DNA of 64,000 nt, from assembly GCA_014898425.1 (NCBI GenBank), contig RCSZ01000005.1, forward strand, positions 2,568,501 through 2,632,500, given 5' to 3'. The stretch comes from Botryotinia globosa. Taxonomy: Eukaryota; Ascomycota; Leotiomycetes; Helotiales; Sclerotiniaceae. The translations under genes and the position numbers were made by a program. The notes beneath the pieces were generated by a model. The model saw nothing but the letters and a program-made list of their open reading frames with translations. It searched no databases and was not told where the DNA came from. Shown one piece after another: positions 33,304-46,350 of this stretch (the stretch's first letter is position 1; the number at the start of each line of letters is the position of its first letter).

Positions 33304-36300
33304 ATGGTCAAGAAAGGACAATCTTCGAAAGGTGGACCAAAACCAGGTACATCTGCCGGTAAAAATAAAACGTCGACAACACCCGCTGCAGATGATAGCT
33401 TCATAGTATTCTCAAATTCGGATAAAGAGCCAAAGCAAAGAAAGCCTCCAACTCAAGGACAAGATGGACCCGATCCATTGGGCGAGGCGCCAAAGAGACC
33501 GGATGTTAAGAAATTGATTGGTGGACAATCATGGACTGGAAAGTTGCCCGTCAATTTACTTTCAGAACATTGTCAAAAGCAAAAATGGGAGAAACCAGAA
33601 TATACCATGGTAAGTGTTTCATTGCTGTGGAGATTCGACAAATTTCTACAATAATGACGGCGAAATATTGATATTTTCAACAATAGATCAAAACTACGGA
33701 AGGGTTCTCCTCAATGGTAATCCTAAAAGCTAAGAATACGAAAACTCAAGAACTTGTATCCCTAGCCCCCTTCAAATTACCACCTTCGCATAAGCACCTT
33801 GCAGTCAAACCTACGGCTCTTGAAGCTAGACATTTCGCTGCCACATATGGTCTCTTTCGGGTTCTTAATATGCGAAACATTCACATGACACTTCCACCTG
33901 ATTATCGAGATTTATGGAAGGGTGAGTTTGAAGTTTTGAAGAAAGAGGATATCAAGGAAGGAAAGGCATGGATGTATGAGGCGGATCCATTTGCTGCGTT
34001 GAGGGAAAGAGAAGATGCAAAAGCTGTAATGGAAAAGAAGCGGAACGAACAACAAAAGGCTAGGGAAAAGGCGATGAATACACCTGGATCAGCAGGTCCA
34101 GGAGGCGCAGGATTGGCATTACGTGGTAATGGAAGCAATGGTACAAATTCAACTGGAGGGGGATCATCTCATAACAATATTCACAGAGGGTGGACTAAGG
34201 TACCCAAAATCGAGATGGGTAAACGTACGCGAACGAAAGTCGAAAGTTTAGTAAGAAAACATGCTATCTGGAACCCACATGATGTCAAGTTGTCCGACTT
34301 CCAGAAGCATTCAATTGTGAAAGAATTCAAGACTCTTGACTTCAGACAGAGTCATATTGAAGAAGCTGTGGATATATGCAAAGATAGAGAGGAGACACTT
34401 GAATGGCTATTGATCCATGTTCCAGAGGATGATCTACCAGGATGGGCGCTGCCGGAAGGATACGTTGCTGGTATTAGTATGGCAAGTAGTGACTTAAAGC
34501 GTGAAGGTGCTATCAAGAGATTGGCTGAAGCTGGATATTCAATCGACCTTTGCAAGCAAATTTATGATATTCATAACGATGAAGGAAAAGCTTCTGAGGC
34601 TTTACAACGCATACTCTTATCGAGTGGAAAAGAGGTCGAGTCTATTCCAAGCGAGGAATCTTGGGATACGGAAGGTGCCAAAGAATCTTCGGAAGAAATA
34701 TGGGAAGAGGAAATGACTGGTCTTCAATCGGTTTTTGGCGAGAAATATTCACGTCCATCCAAAGATGTTTGCAGAATTAAAATCAAACCATCAAATCGTG
34801 GAACGAATCTTCCTGTCGAACCTATTATCCAATTTCGTCGATCCTCTGAGTATCCAGAAAAGGTTCCGGTCATATCCGTTCACGTTCAATTGCCGGCATA
34901 TATTCGTTTGAGCATTATGAAGCAGGCGTTGAAATTTGCCATGGATAGTTTGTTGGGTGAACATATGCTATTTTTCCTTATAGACTGGGTGGAACAAAAT
35001 CTTTATAGTATCATTGAAAGACCCGGAAAGCTTAGCGATGTTTCAGCCGCTGCATCGATAGTCAGTGAAGTTCAGCCAGTTCGTCGGAGAAGACAGAATA
35101 TCTCAAGACATCCTAGAGCGATTCAATGGATTGCCAACATCAAAAGTAAGGATGAATGGAAGAGTCGACAACTCAATCCGAAATTGGAATCTATGATCAA
35201 AGGTCGAAGAACTCTACCCGCGTGGGAAATGAAGGATATTATCGTGGATACTGTGAATTCCCACCAAGTTACCATTATCTCAGGTGAAACTGGTTCTGGA
35301 AAATCAACTCAATCAGCTCAATTTATCCTGGATGACATGTATCAACGAGCATTTGGAGATTGTGCAAAAATTATTTGTACGCAACCTAGACGTATTTCTG
35401 CCTTGGGATTGGCGGATCGTGTTAGTGATGAGCGATGTTCTGCCGTTGGTCAAGAGGTTGGATACATTATTCGGGGAGAGTCAAAAGCATCACCGAATAC
35501 CAAGATTACCTTTGTGACTACAGGTGTACTTCTAAGGCGGTTGCAAACGTCTGGAGGAAGTAGTGATGATGTAGTGGCATCTCTGGCAGATGTTAGTCAT
35601 GTTATCATCGATGAAGTTCATGAGAGATCTTTGGATACAGATTTCTTACTTGTTTTGTTACGGGACGTTCTTCGCCAACGAAAAGATTTAAAATTAATCT
35701 TGATGAGTGCCACTTTGGATGCTGGAATTTTCGAAGAATATTTCAAGAGTGGTGGAAAAGTTGGTAGAGTCGAGATCAGTGGTCGCACATACCCAGTGGA
35801 AGACTACTATCTTGACGATGTTATTCGAATGACTAATTTTAATCCAGGATTTGGTAGTAAGTACCAGGAAGACAATCAGGAAACATCCGGTATGGATCAA
35901 GACGTCGCAGCCGCGATTCAAAGTATTGGCATGAGAATCAATTATGATTTAATCAGTCAAACTGTCAAAGAGATCGATGCTGAATTGACTCATCTGAAAC
36001 AAGATGGTGGAATTCTCATCTTCATGCCAGGTCTGGTTGAAATCACTCGAACGCTGGATTGCTTGAAGAACATGCCGAATTTACATGCTCTACCATTACA
36101 CGCATCTCTGCAATCATCAGATCAAAGAAAAGTATTTCCGCATGCTCCGTATGGCAAACGTAAAGTCATCGTTGCCACAAATGTTGCCGAAACTTCAATC
36201 ACAATTGATGATATTGTTGCAGTCATAGATACTGGTCGTGTTAAGGAGACTAGTTATGATCCTCAAAATAATATGCGTAAATTGGAAGAAGTATGGGCTT

Positions 36301-37587
36301 CACGTGCTGCATGTAAGCAAAGAAGAGGTAGAGCAGGTCGTGTTCAAGCAGGAAAATGTTACAAGTTATACACACGAAATGCCGAGGCGTCGAAAATGAT
36401 GGAGAGGCCTGAACCTGAGATTAGACGAGTACCATTGGAACAATTATGTTTATCTGTACGAGCTATGGGAATTAAAGAGGTTGGATCATTCTTAGCAAGT
36501 GCCATCACTCCTCCTGAGAGTATAGCTGTTGACGGTGCTATGGATTTATTGGGAAGAATGGGTGCCCTTGATGGAGATGATCTTACTGCTTTAGGTCGTC
36601 ATCTTTCAATGATTCCTGCTGACCTTCGTTGCGGTAAACTAATGGTTTACGGAGCTATGTTTGGTTGTTTGGATGCTGCTGTCACAATCGCAGCTATCTT
36701 GACCGTCAAATCACCTTTTGTATCACCGCAGGATAAAAGGGAAGAGTCAAAATCTGCAAGGGCAAAGTTCGCTAAAAATCAGGGTGATTTGATTGGCGAT
36801 CTCCGAGCTTTTGAAGAATGGTTCGAGATGATTAACAATAGAAAGTATGTTGTTCTACTCCCGATATCAAAAATTGACACTAATTTGCAACAGTTATCGA
36901 CAAGGAGAAATTCGAAATTGGTGCAACGATAATTTCCTCTCATATCAAACACTCAATGATATATCCTCCAATCGAACTCAATATCTTACGTCACTACGTG
37001 AAATAGGTTTCATCCCATCATCATCTATTCTTCCTCCAGCTTTATCAGCTAAATCATCAAACAATGCTCTCATTCGATCCCTTTGCGCAGGAGCTTTTAA
37101 TCCTCAACTTGCACGTATCGATTTCCCAGATAAGAAATTTGCGGCCTCTGTCTCTGGTGCTGTGGAATTAGATCCAGAAGCAAAGACAATCAAATATTTC
37201 AATCAAGAAAACGGACGTGTTTTTGTTCACCCAAGTAGTACAATCTTTGATGCACAAACATTCCCTGGTAACAGCAAATACATGAGTTATTTCAATAAGA
37301 TGGCGACGAGTAAAGTATTCATTAGAGATCTTACACCTTTTAATGCATATACGGCACTTTTATTCTCTGGACCAATTACATTAGATACATTGGGTAGAGG
37401 TCTTTTGGTAGATGGTTGGTTACGACTGAGGGGTTGGGCACGTATCGGTGTTTTAGTTAGTAGAGTGAGAGGAATGTTGGATGATGTTTTGGCAAAGAAG
37501 ATTGATGAACCTGGAATGGATTTGTCCGGGAATGAGGTAGTGGAAGTTGTATTGAAGCTAGTGGAGTTGGATGGAATGGATCAGTAG
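33304..37587 (+). CDS. DExH-box RNA helicase, DHX57/YLR419W type, three exons (1385 aa)
   Basis: Exons 33304-33609, 33687-36844, 36894-37587 (4158 nt, frame kept). Donors are GTAAGT and GTATGT, and the last intron has branch CACTAAT. Domains in order: basic N-terminus; UBA-like segment (about aa 304-350, DFQKHSIVKEFKTLDF ... EWLLIHVPEDDLP); RWD domain from about aa 439 (EEEMTGLQSVFGEKYS); helicase core with motif I GETGSGKST (aa ~634, 35283-35309), motif II DEVH (35610-35621), motif III SAT (35706-35714) and motif VI QRRGRAGR; then winged-helix/ratchet and OB-fold C-terminus. The UBA + RWD + DExH order is that of DHX57 and yeast YLR419W, related to DHX29, linked to ribosome/translation work in the cytosol. 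Motif II is DEVH rather than DEAH. It shares a 473-bp promoter with aprataxin. Confidence 0.92.
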
Positions 37588-38199
37588 TTGTTGAGAAATT
37601 TTTATCGCCGCATGGTTTTGAGGTAGAATTAGATTGAGGAGAGTTCTAGAAATATACACAAGATTGGGAGTCACTGAAACAGTTCAGACTACATATATTC
37701 AAAACAATCAAGATCTAAGATTTGACAATCATCACTCGGCATTTTTATCAAGAAATAGTCTTCCGATATCACCACGCGTGGTTCATGGTGCTGAAAAGGG
37801 AGAGCCAATAATTGGGAAGATACGTATCATACGCATTGTCTAGGTAGTCAATTTTATAGCACAATAAACAGCTTATCAAACCTTCAACTCAGAGCGGGGT
37901 GTGAATAGCTGGTGGATGCAATCAGCCTCGGTTGGCGAAATGTAGAGTAATCAAACATGCTCACGTGATATTGATATATTCTACTCCTTTCCGTGAAACC
38001 ATGGTTGACGCCCCGTTTCCAGGAACTCTTGAGATTTTTGTAATATCATTTGATGAAAGATAGTTGCACAGCCTAGTTTCGAATATGAGTGAATATCATT
38101 CAAAGGCGACCCTTTCTTAAGTTGTCCCAACAAATACAACGAGTAATCATTTGAATAGTAATCGTGGCTACTACTAGTATTTAACTTACTATTTCCATC
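37588..38199. other. Intergenic with TCACGTGA at 37961
   Basis: The region holds the 3' end of the helicase gene and the promoter of the DUF302-like gene. A palindromic TCACGTGA at 37961-37968 lies 239 bp before the next ATG. Confidence 0.5.
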
Positions 38200-38867
38200 A
38201 TGGCTCACGAAAGTTCAATAACTTCCTTTACTGATTCTGTAACTCGGAAAACTTCACATACCTCTCTAGCATTTGAGACTGTTATGTCCAATCTCTATGC
38301 TTCAATTGGGAAACCTACAGATTTAAAATGGCTAGCAATCGCCGCAAATATCACATCATACGACAAAACCAACAAGGAGAAATTCATTGAAGGAGTTGAG
38401 GCGGCCGTTGGACCTCAAGGATTTATGATTTTTGGTGTACGTTTGCCCCAATGGTTTTATGTGCTGCTACTGGCTTGTGAAAGCGAAGCAAGCCCTGAAA
38501 GCACACTTGTGAAGAGGGAATGACGATAACTGACAATCAAAAGGAATTCAATCATGGTTCCTGGCTCCCACTCTTCAATATCAATTCCAATCCACAGCTC
38601 GGTCTAAAACGTATCATACTCGGAAATCCACTGATAGCTCTTACGATGCTCTCTCAATCTAGCAAATCTCTCGACGCAGGATTGCTTGTACCTGTGGAGA
38701 TTCTAGTCCGTCAATTATCAGGTGAAGAAGGAACGGAAATCACGTGGCAAGTACCTAGTACTTTAATTGGTGCTATAGACATAGGAAATACTGGATTATT
38801 GACTGCAGCGCAAGCTTTAGATGGGAAATTGGAAGAGTTGATTGCTTTCATTGGTAGCGGTGTATAA
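38200..38867 (+). CDS. DUF302-like small protein, two exons (186 aa)
   Basis: Exons 38200-38436 and 38544-38867 join in frame. Donor GTACGT, branch AACTGAC and acceptor AAG define the intron. The ATG is in good context (catcATGGctc). The join produces GFMIFGEFNHGSWLPLFN, followed by RIILGNPLIALTML, VPVEILVRQLSGEEGTEITW and a helical C-terminus (LTAAQALDGKLEELIAFIG). The [FG]-E-[FIL]-[ND]-H and R-x-[IL]-[IL]-GNP-x-[IL]-[AM] motifs are those of DUF302 proteins, compact alpha/beta folds of unknown biochemical role. There is no targeting signal. Confidence 0.78.
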
Positions 38868-39409
38868 GAGTGAGGATGGAATGATTGATGTGACTGATGG
38901 AGATACGGTACAATGGGCAATGAAATAAATGTTATGATCAAAATACCAATGGTCACAATTTTCAACACGAAACGAAACCCTCACTCATTACCTAAACCAA
39001 GAGACATCTATACATGAGATTTCTGGCTTGCTAAACAGTAAGGAGTTGGCCGCTAAACCAAACAAATCATTCTGGATCATTTGCACACAGCCCGGCCATA
39101 AGATCATAATTAGAGACACATGAAATTTTATCTTCATTTCCATTCGTTACGCTTGATAACATAACCTTAACCTTCCTCAAGCTTGGGATAGGGTCCAAAA
39201 GGTCAAATCTAGATATACATACACCAATCCCAGCTATGCAAACAAGTCCAGTATGAAGTGCTGGTGTCCTACACGATATTATAATGTAGGAGAATACATG
39301 CGACCAAAACCTTCTATCGGCTGGACGGAAAGAGCAGAGTTTGTGTAATTTGTTGGAAGGGTCGACCAACATGAGGTATTATATTTTTTAGCAATGCGAA
39401 GTAGAGAAA
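38868..39409. other. Convergent 3' spacer
   Basis: The spacer lies between the stops of the DUF302-like gene (+) and TIM17 (-). No coding signal is seen. Confidence 0.55.
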
Positions 39410-40149
39410 TTATGCAACAGCTGGGAACCCGGTTTGACCGGATTCAGATGGTGGGGGAGGTGGAGGTAGCTATCAAAAATTAATATGGGAATGGACGGAA
39501 ATGGGTAAAGAAAATGTGTACCTCTAATTTCGTATTTCCTGCCATCATTCTTTGGAACCCAATTCCAACACCTTCAATAACACCCAAGAGAACCGCACAT
39601 CCTATCGCCGAGTTTCTTGCAGCTTTTGCACCACCACGAATTGCCAAAGCACCACCAGTAAAGAATCCAGCAATAACTATTTCGGTGTCAGTATTTCATT
39701 TGAATCGCTGCAATCAACCCGCTCAACAATCTGCCGGCAAACGTTCCAAGCTAAAATCTTCGAAAGAACATACTAGCATTATAAGGGTCCTCCTTTTTCC
39801 TCAATCCTTTAACAGCGCAATCGAAAGTCGAGAAGAGCCCACCCCAAACACCGAAGTTTCCTCCTAGTACAGGAGCTCGTGCCTTTATGGCTGTGAGTGC
39901 GCCAATCCTTCTTTCGCCATAAGGTGAGTTTCGAAAGCCTTTAACACCGTGCCATACTGCACCTCCGATTGCCTGAAAAGAATTTAATCAGTATTTCTTT
40001 CTTATGATATCTGTAATTGAGAAATTTGCGGAAATCGATGTATCTCTCGGGAGAGTAGAAATAATAGTGCAATTACGTACACCCATACAAAAGGCTCCTC
40101 CAAAATCGTTCAAGGCCACCCAAGGACATGGGTCTCGTGTGTGATCCAT
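39410..40149 (-). CDS. TIM17: Mitochondrial inner-membrane translocase subunit TIM17, four exons (160 aa)
   Basis: Exons 40149-40081, 39972-39774, 39676-39522, 39469-39410 (483 nt, frame kept). Donors are GTACGT, GTATGT and GTACAC. The protein starts [20 protein letters not shown], the acidic N-terminus and first Cys of Tim17. It continues [54 protein letters not shown] and [13 protein letters not shown], giving four Gly-rich membrane helices. The length equals yeast Tim17 (about 158 aa). It forms part of the TIM23 presequence translocase in the mitochondrial inner membrane. The C-terminal tail is Pro-rich ([12 protein letters not shown]), encoded by its own tiny last exon of 20 codons including the stop. 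Confidence 0.95.
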
Positions 40150-41187
40150 TTTATATGTTCTTTAGTTGAGAGGACTTGTCACTTTTTTCTTCCGCTCGAT
40201 GTCCCGTCTAGAGTAACCGTGAAATCTTGAGATTGTGGCAGATGAATGTTGGGATCGAAGTATGAGCACCGATATGTTGTGGTGGTTACGACTGGATGGA
40301 GTTATAAATGGTCGTTACTGGTTGTTCAATATTCGACCTTTTTTTCTTCAATCGATGGCGATATGATGATGGATTGATAAAATTCCTAGCGCTGAAAATG
40401 GAATCAGTCGGTGTCCGGTAGAATGATATTCCGTAACCCGTGATCTCACGCTCCAACATTCTTTGGCACTACAACCTCTCATCTAAATTTATGAGCCTGA
40501 TTCATTCCATCAGATAATAAGAAAAATGATGTGTGGCAAAAATCATTTCATTTGAACATGAAATCTGATTTAATCTCAGTCGTTACTCACTTCGAAGTCT
40601 TCGTGCTTTCACCTTCACTTATAACAAGTAAACCCTTATATAGATGATACATTTTTGGCAACCTCTTTCTGCAATCGAAGACTGGACCGGTACTACTTCT
40701 TACCGGCAGAAGATTATTCCTTGATGATATTAGTGATTTTGTCATGAAACCTTTTCACTTGATAGTCTCCAAGTGCTGGCTGCTAAAAAAGCTCTTGGTA
40801 AAAATGGACGTACCAATTTTATTTCAAAGCCCCAATAAATCCTCTGAACAGAGATTTGTTGCGTGTTTATTGTGGTAATTAAACGAAGGGCTGCAATGCA
40901 ATACAAAGAGTAGATGCGATCATTTCATTTTGATTTGAACATGGGAACTTTCCTCGTTTTCCAACGCATCCTTCGATGACAAGAGTACTATCTTGAGGTT
41001 CCCAGTGTAGTATTGTTGAATTCAAATTGCCTGGAGCTACTAAGGATTCCTTGATTGTGGTAGAAATTTACAAACACCAAACAAAAAGAACCCATCATTC
41101 AACGGAGTCATGAAGGTACAGGAGTCGTCGCTTTTTACTTAGACTTCCGGCTTCATACGTTTGCTGGAGTAAAAAAAGCTCAAAGTA
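40150..41187. other. Upstream region of TIM17, no other gene
   Basis: The region includes the TIM17 promoter and featureless AT-rich sequence up to the first inverted-repeat element. Confidence 0.5.
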
Positions 41188-41531
41188 TCCCCTATACCGC
41201 TGAGAATGGGCTTCAAAAGTGGTCTATGCGATATACCCTGAATAATAAAGCCTTATTGGATAGAATAGCTATTTTAATGGATTTTCAGTTATATTTTTTA
41301 TATTATTAAATCTTGATTTCAAATATCGATTTTTTATAATTTCAAAAAAAGAAAAGATTGAGAATTAGTATATATTATTATATTAAAAGTTTTAATATAG
41401 AAAAAATATAGATTGAATTTTATATCAAAAAATAAATATAAATATTGAATTAAATTCAAGGAATCTTGATAATCTAATTGATCAATAAGACTCTGTTAAA
41501 CGAGGGAGCCCATTCTCAGTGGTATAGGGGA
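41188..41531. mobile_element. 344-bp MITE with 25-bp TIRs and TA target duplication
   Basis: Inverted ends at 41188-41212 and 41507-41531 match at 24 of 25 bases (TCCCCTATACC at the tips) and are flanked by TA on both sides. The interior is AT-rich and non-coding. TA duplication fits a Tc1/mariner or pogo transposase source. Confidence 0.85.
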
Positions 41532-43178
41532 TATATGCTTCAACCATTCCTCGATTATAAACACGATTGCCATGCTAATTCATGTACTTTTACATCTAAT
41601 CAGAGTCGATTGGCTGATCTGACTTCAAAACACTTCGCTTAATAAAACCCCCACGGTTAACCGAGGCCTTGTTGTTACGGACTGAGATTTTTAACCAATC
41701 AAATCCGGTATATTCAAGATTTCGATATAAAAAATAATGGCTCAAGCTTTCTAACCAAAATTTATATCCGATTTCAATTCCAAACTCTAATATTTTCGAA
41801 AAAAAAATTATATAATTAAAGCGAATTATATTTATTAATTAAAAAAAAAGCTTATTTAATTAAATTTATTATTGAAATTTATATCAAATTCATAAAAAAA
41901 GTATTCAGTATATTAGTATATCCAAAAAATCTAGTATCATTATATAAAAAGTATTCAAATAAGGAAATTATTCCGATATATTCAAGATTCCGGTATATCC
42001 CAGTCCGGTATAGCCAAGTTTTTCTGTATGGCCCAGGGTTCAGCACTTTGGAGTGGGCTCTAACTAACATGACTACTCGCGTTCCGTGGTCCCGGATCAA
42101 GATCTCATACGAATTTTAGCAAAGGCAACATCTCTATAGTGTTGCTATAAATGTGATTGCAACCCAGTTTGTGGAAAGTAAAGGCTCTATCACCTGTGGA
42201 CTGTTCTCCCACCAAAATGGTCCTGACGAAGTTGAGCCTCGTCAAATCCAATGGAACAAGAGATATCATTTCACTATCATCATAAGTTTGAAAGTCACGA
42301 GCGTACAGAAACCACTTAGTCTTCATGGGGTATCCAGAATCTGGTTCTGGTCCACAAATCCATGGAAAGCATCGATAGCTATTTTTACAGGCCTTGGGGA
42401 TCTTTGCTAAACTTCACGACCAAAATCTAAAATCCATTTGTTGATGCGAAATTTATGGCGGGGCTCATGTTGTCATCGAACATTGACTGTGTAAGGTTAT
42501 TCAAAGGAATGGGCTCCCTCTAAATCTCGAATTCGCTTCATGCTATGTCTTCGGCTCTGCTTAATGACCATAGAGTCACCTACTCTGATGTGATGATCCA
42601 ATTTGCGACTGCTGAGTATTCCGTAGATATCTATACTACTGAAATACTTTCATGCAAAGATTATAGGCGAATAAAATCATCAACACGTAGGATGCTCCAT
42701 CGCATTTCTTGGTCTACCTTTTGATGAGCCGGGAAGCCTATATAGTAAGTGATAAAAAATTAATAGAGAGCTTCCCCCAAAAAGACTCAAGTTCTTCTGA
42801 ATTAGTCAAATTAAAGCCGCCTTCGACCCGATGTAGGATCGGAAACTGGGATATATGCAATAGTTATTTCGTTCTATGATTTTCATAGTATTGGCCATCC
42901 ACAACTTGTCGTCATCATCATGGAGTAGTATTACATAATTCACTTCCCGACATTTAGCCGGCCCTCCCACCTTCTCATGAAAACTCACCTAATAACTTCA
43001 AGGTTGTTGTGCTATTCACCACCTAATTCTCCAAAAATAGATATACAAACGATAATTCAATTTGGAATACAAAGTTTGATACACTTAAATATCTGTTTAC
43101 TCCCTTTGCAAGCACTCTACAAAGAGCTCAACAAGTCTACCTTCTTCTACTTACCCCACCAGTTCATTCATACTCAGC
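41532..43178. other. Gene desert with a degenerate inverted-repeat region
   Basis: At 41665-42035 there are direct copies of a ~25-bp motif (41705-41729 and 41973-41996) and imperfect inverted ends (CTTGTTGTTACGGACTGAG against CTTGGCTATACCGGACTGG), suggesting an old, decayed element. The last ~180 bp are the leader of the gene at 43179. Confidence 0.45.
41665..42035. mobile_element. Possible decayed inverted-repeat element
   Basis: The evidence is imperfect inverted ends, subterminal repeats and a very AT-rich core. No clean target duplication could be placed. Confidence 0.35.
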
Positions 43179-44291
43179 ATGGATGAATTCGCGCAATCAA
43201 GAGGAGATGATGATCTTTTCGCCGACGAGTTCGAACCTGCATCTGAGCCTACAGTTATAGAAGAGGCACCAATTCAATCTGTTTCCAAACTTTCGCCAAC
43301 TGCAGAAACATATGTACATAGCAATGGCGCACAATCCTTACCTACTGGACCTTCAAATAACAACCATCATAACAACAACAAAAATCAGAGGGAACGCGGC
43401 GCGGATAGAAGAAGAGGCGGAAGAGGTCGAGGTGGTGCGCCGAATAATGGTTTGAAATCATCGAGATATGCGACTCAGGAACCAGAGCCTGTCGCCATTC
43501 AACCTCAATCTGTCGAACCCACAACAGAACAAGACCCAGCTGCTGCGCCTTCGAACTCTCCTCCTCTACAATCTCCCACTGAAGCGCAACCACAAACTCA
43601 ACCAAAGCCTACACCTTCCGTTCGTGGTGATCGTTCTTTAACTGGCGGTCCATCGCACAAGAAGTTGACCGAAGAAGAATTGACAGCGAAGCTCGAGCGA
43701 ATGAAGATAATAAATGCAGAAAAGGCAGAATCTTTCCGAAAGAGTGAAAAAGATAGGGAAGGATATGCTGCAAAGGAGAAGGAAGAGAAGCGCAAGAGAA
43801 AAGAGGAAATTGAGAGGGGTAAAGTAATGGAAGGCGAGAGAATGAAAAATAGAGAGAGAAAGTTAAAGGCTATGGGTGGTAGGGAATGGGATGAGGGCAA
43901 GGATGAAAAGGAATTCGAGGATAATAAGGGAAGGAGTTCACAATATGTTAGGGGTGGCCATGGTGGAGTTATTGGAGGGAGAGGTGGTTTGGCTAGTAGT
44001 AGGTTCAACGATACCCCAGAAGATGATATGTCTTCGTACATTTATGATGAGAATAGAGGACGAGGAAACGGACGTGGAAGAGGAAGAGGTAGGGGTAATG
44101 GGCGAGGGGGAAGAGGTGGTTCAGCACAGCAAATTCAAACTGTTCCCGCGCCAGAGGATTTCCCATCATTACCACCAACCTCAGCATCCAAAAATGCGAC
44201 ATCAGGTGTCATTTCTCCATTGGTCGGAGCTGGCGATTGGGCTGATGAGATGGCCACCCCTATTGAACAAGAGAAGAAACTCGAAGTTTAG
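43179..44291 (+). CDS. RGG-rich RNA-binding-type protein (370 aa)
   Basis: Single exon, ATG at 43179. The acidic N-terminus (DDDLFADEFEP) is followed by an RG-rich patch (RRRGGRGRGGAP) and a Pro/Gln linker. A long charged helix comes next (TEEELTAKLERMKIINAEKAE through ERKLKAMGGREWDEG). It is followed by a second RGG block (RGGHGGVIGGRGG), a third (GNGRGRGRGRGNGRGGRGG) and a conserved-looking end, PEDFPSLPPT ... VGAGDWADEMATP. RG/RGG repeats bind RNA and are substrates for arginine methylation. The helix-plus-RGG layout resembles fungal ribosome- or mRNP-associated proteins. The exact family is not recognised, and no RRM or KH domain is visible. Confidence 0.82.
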   Translation: MDEFAQSRGDDDLFADEFEPASEPTVIEEAPIQSVSKLSPTAETYVHSNGAQSLPTGPSNNNHHNNNKNQRERGADRRRGGRGRGGAPNNGLKSSRYATQEPEPVAIQPQSVEPTTEQDPAAAPSNSPPLQSPTEAQPQTQPKPTPSVRGDRSLTGGPSHKKLTEEELTAKLERMKIINAEKAESFRKSEKDREGYAAKEKEEKRKRKEEIERGKVMEGERMKNRERKLKAMGGREWDEGKDEKEFEDNKGRSSQYVRGGHGGVIGGRGGLASSRFNDTPEDDMSSYIYDENRGRGNGRGRGRGRGNGRGGRGGSAQQIQTVPAPEDFPSLPPTSASKNATSGVISPLVGAGDWADEMATPIEQEKKLEV

Positions 44292-46350
44292 ACCACAGCG
44301 TAATCTGGGTTGATGGAAAGCATATTGTGGTCAAGGGCGGTTAAATTTGGATTGGGAAGAAAATCAAAGTCAGGCGTTACACATCGGCTCATCTTGGGGA
44401 AAGGCTTTGAGCCGCGAATTTTGGTCATCGTCTTGGATACCACAACAGCAAGCGAATTGAATTTTTACCAATATTGTAACGAAAGTACAGACTTGATTGC
44501 TATGATGCTATGTTGATGAACGAACTGATCCTCTGGACAGATGAAAGAGGAGCTGGTATAAAAGTAAGTGCGCGGGTTCATGAAAAGTTTTCACGCTCTC
44601 AATATCATAATTACTTGATCCATAACTCTAATGTAGTCACATTGAGAAGTCTCATTTTCTAGTGGCTGTGTACATATGTTAACTCCAACTGCTGTTGAAA
44701 AATCCACGAGGGCTAGCTTCCTTCTCCAGTAGGGATTCGATGCTGTTCAAGCCTGCTTTTTATTACTCGCTGTTTTTAAATTCGAGGATTTTTGCCCCTT
44801 GCGAAATGCACATCCAAAATGCAAATAAAAATGATAATTAAAGTCGTCTGGATCTAGAAATGCTTCTGAAACAGTTGACTTATCTTCGAACAGATCGTTC
44901 TTTATCGAATCATCTAGACCATCAGCTTCACATGTAATCTTGAGCATGATTGTCCAATCTATCCACGTTATTTGCTTGGTCTTTTTGATCATATATTTGA
45001 TGCAACACCACCAGACCACGGCTCTCCTGATTGAATAGGTTCTACACTTTGAGCCATCGATTAGTAATTATTCGAAATCTATATTCTGAAGTATTGCCTG
45101 CCCAAGCTCTCCTCGAAGCCTCATTGTTCCTCGAATCTCACCGATAAATTCTTGAGTTGCGTCGCTGAGGTCCTCGAAATCATTCTCATTATCTTGTTCC
45201 TGTTCCTGAAGCTATGTTTCGTACTCATCTATCCCAATATCATCATTCTATGGCTAAGCCTTCTCATCAATTTTATTTCAGATTTCCGAACAATATACGA
45301 AAAATCTCGTATTGCTCATGATCCCGATATTCACCACTCCGAGTTGAGAAAGTACTGCCACAGGTGAACAAGTCTCAAACTCCCTCCACTGCCTCACATG
45401 CCTGCACTTTGCTACTTTCCGAATATTATCGTGAATCGTAAGGTTTCTCTAATCTTATTCAAGCTACTACCCGCATCAATTGTCTTCAAAATTCCACATT
45501 ATGCAAGTACTTAATTCTATCACTAACATACGAGATATCGTTTTTCCAATTCATTCAATGCCAAAACATTTATTATATCACCTTTGTGTACATTGGTATA
45601 TATGGACTATCCTATATCACTCTGTTCCTCGTTTACTAAAAATTACATATATATGAATTCATAACTCTTATGACCTAGGTCCTGAAAGGAACTACGACCG
45701 AGACCAGATTGACATGATGTAGAGGTGGAAGTGAATGCAAGAGCAGAGAGAAATATTCCAACACAAATTCTGGAGACTTGGCTAGAGAAGTGAGGTGTCT
45801 TCAGCAACAGATGACAATTCGCTCAATCAAAGAGTTGTAAATGTACGAGAGTGAGAGCGGAAGCAGCAGAGCTTTGACATGTTGATAAATGATTTTCGAT
45901 CGTCATCCGTAGTATGAACCGTATGTCCTCACTATTCTTTATTTTTCTCCAGGCTTTGTGCGAACCGGTTAAGTTTGTTGGGAGGTATCTGGCCACGGCT
46001 GCTTGCTGTACGATTTGCATTACCTGGTAAATCTAGAAGGAAACGTATAGTTATTGGCAAAGCGAAAACCGTTGTCCTAAATGCGCAAAACAACCCGTTC
46101 TTCAATTGTAATTCGTTTTTGTCTTCTCCAGGTGAAGTACGGTGAATAACAGCATTTTGGATCTGATATTATGGATGAATTGGATGTTGATGAATCCTCT
46201 GCAAGCCACCCCTCCACTCACTGAAAGGTCACTGGCATGGTCAATATTAATAAACTGATAAATGATCTTGAAGATTCTAATACAGAGGTATAAGAAAAAA
46301 TAAAGAGAAAAGTACAAAAGAAACAAAGAAAGTTGTTAACTTGAAAAGAT
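44292..46350. other. Gene-poor stretch with a possible minus-strand gene or remnant
   Basis: At about 44747-45240 (minus) acidic, protein-like stretches (QDNENDFEDLSDATQEFI; LFEDKSTVSEAFLDPDDF) lie in conflicting frames around a plausible intron (donor GTGAGA, branch TTACTAATC). I could not build one clean gene. Nothing else is seen. Confidence 0.4.
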
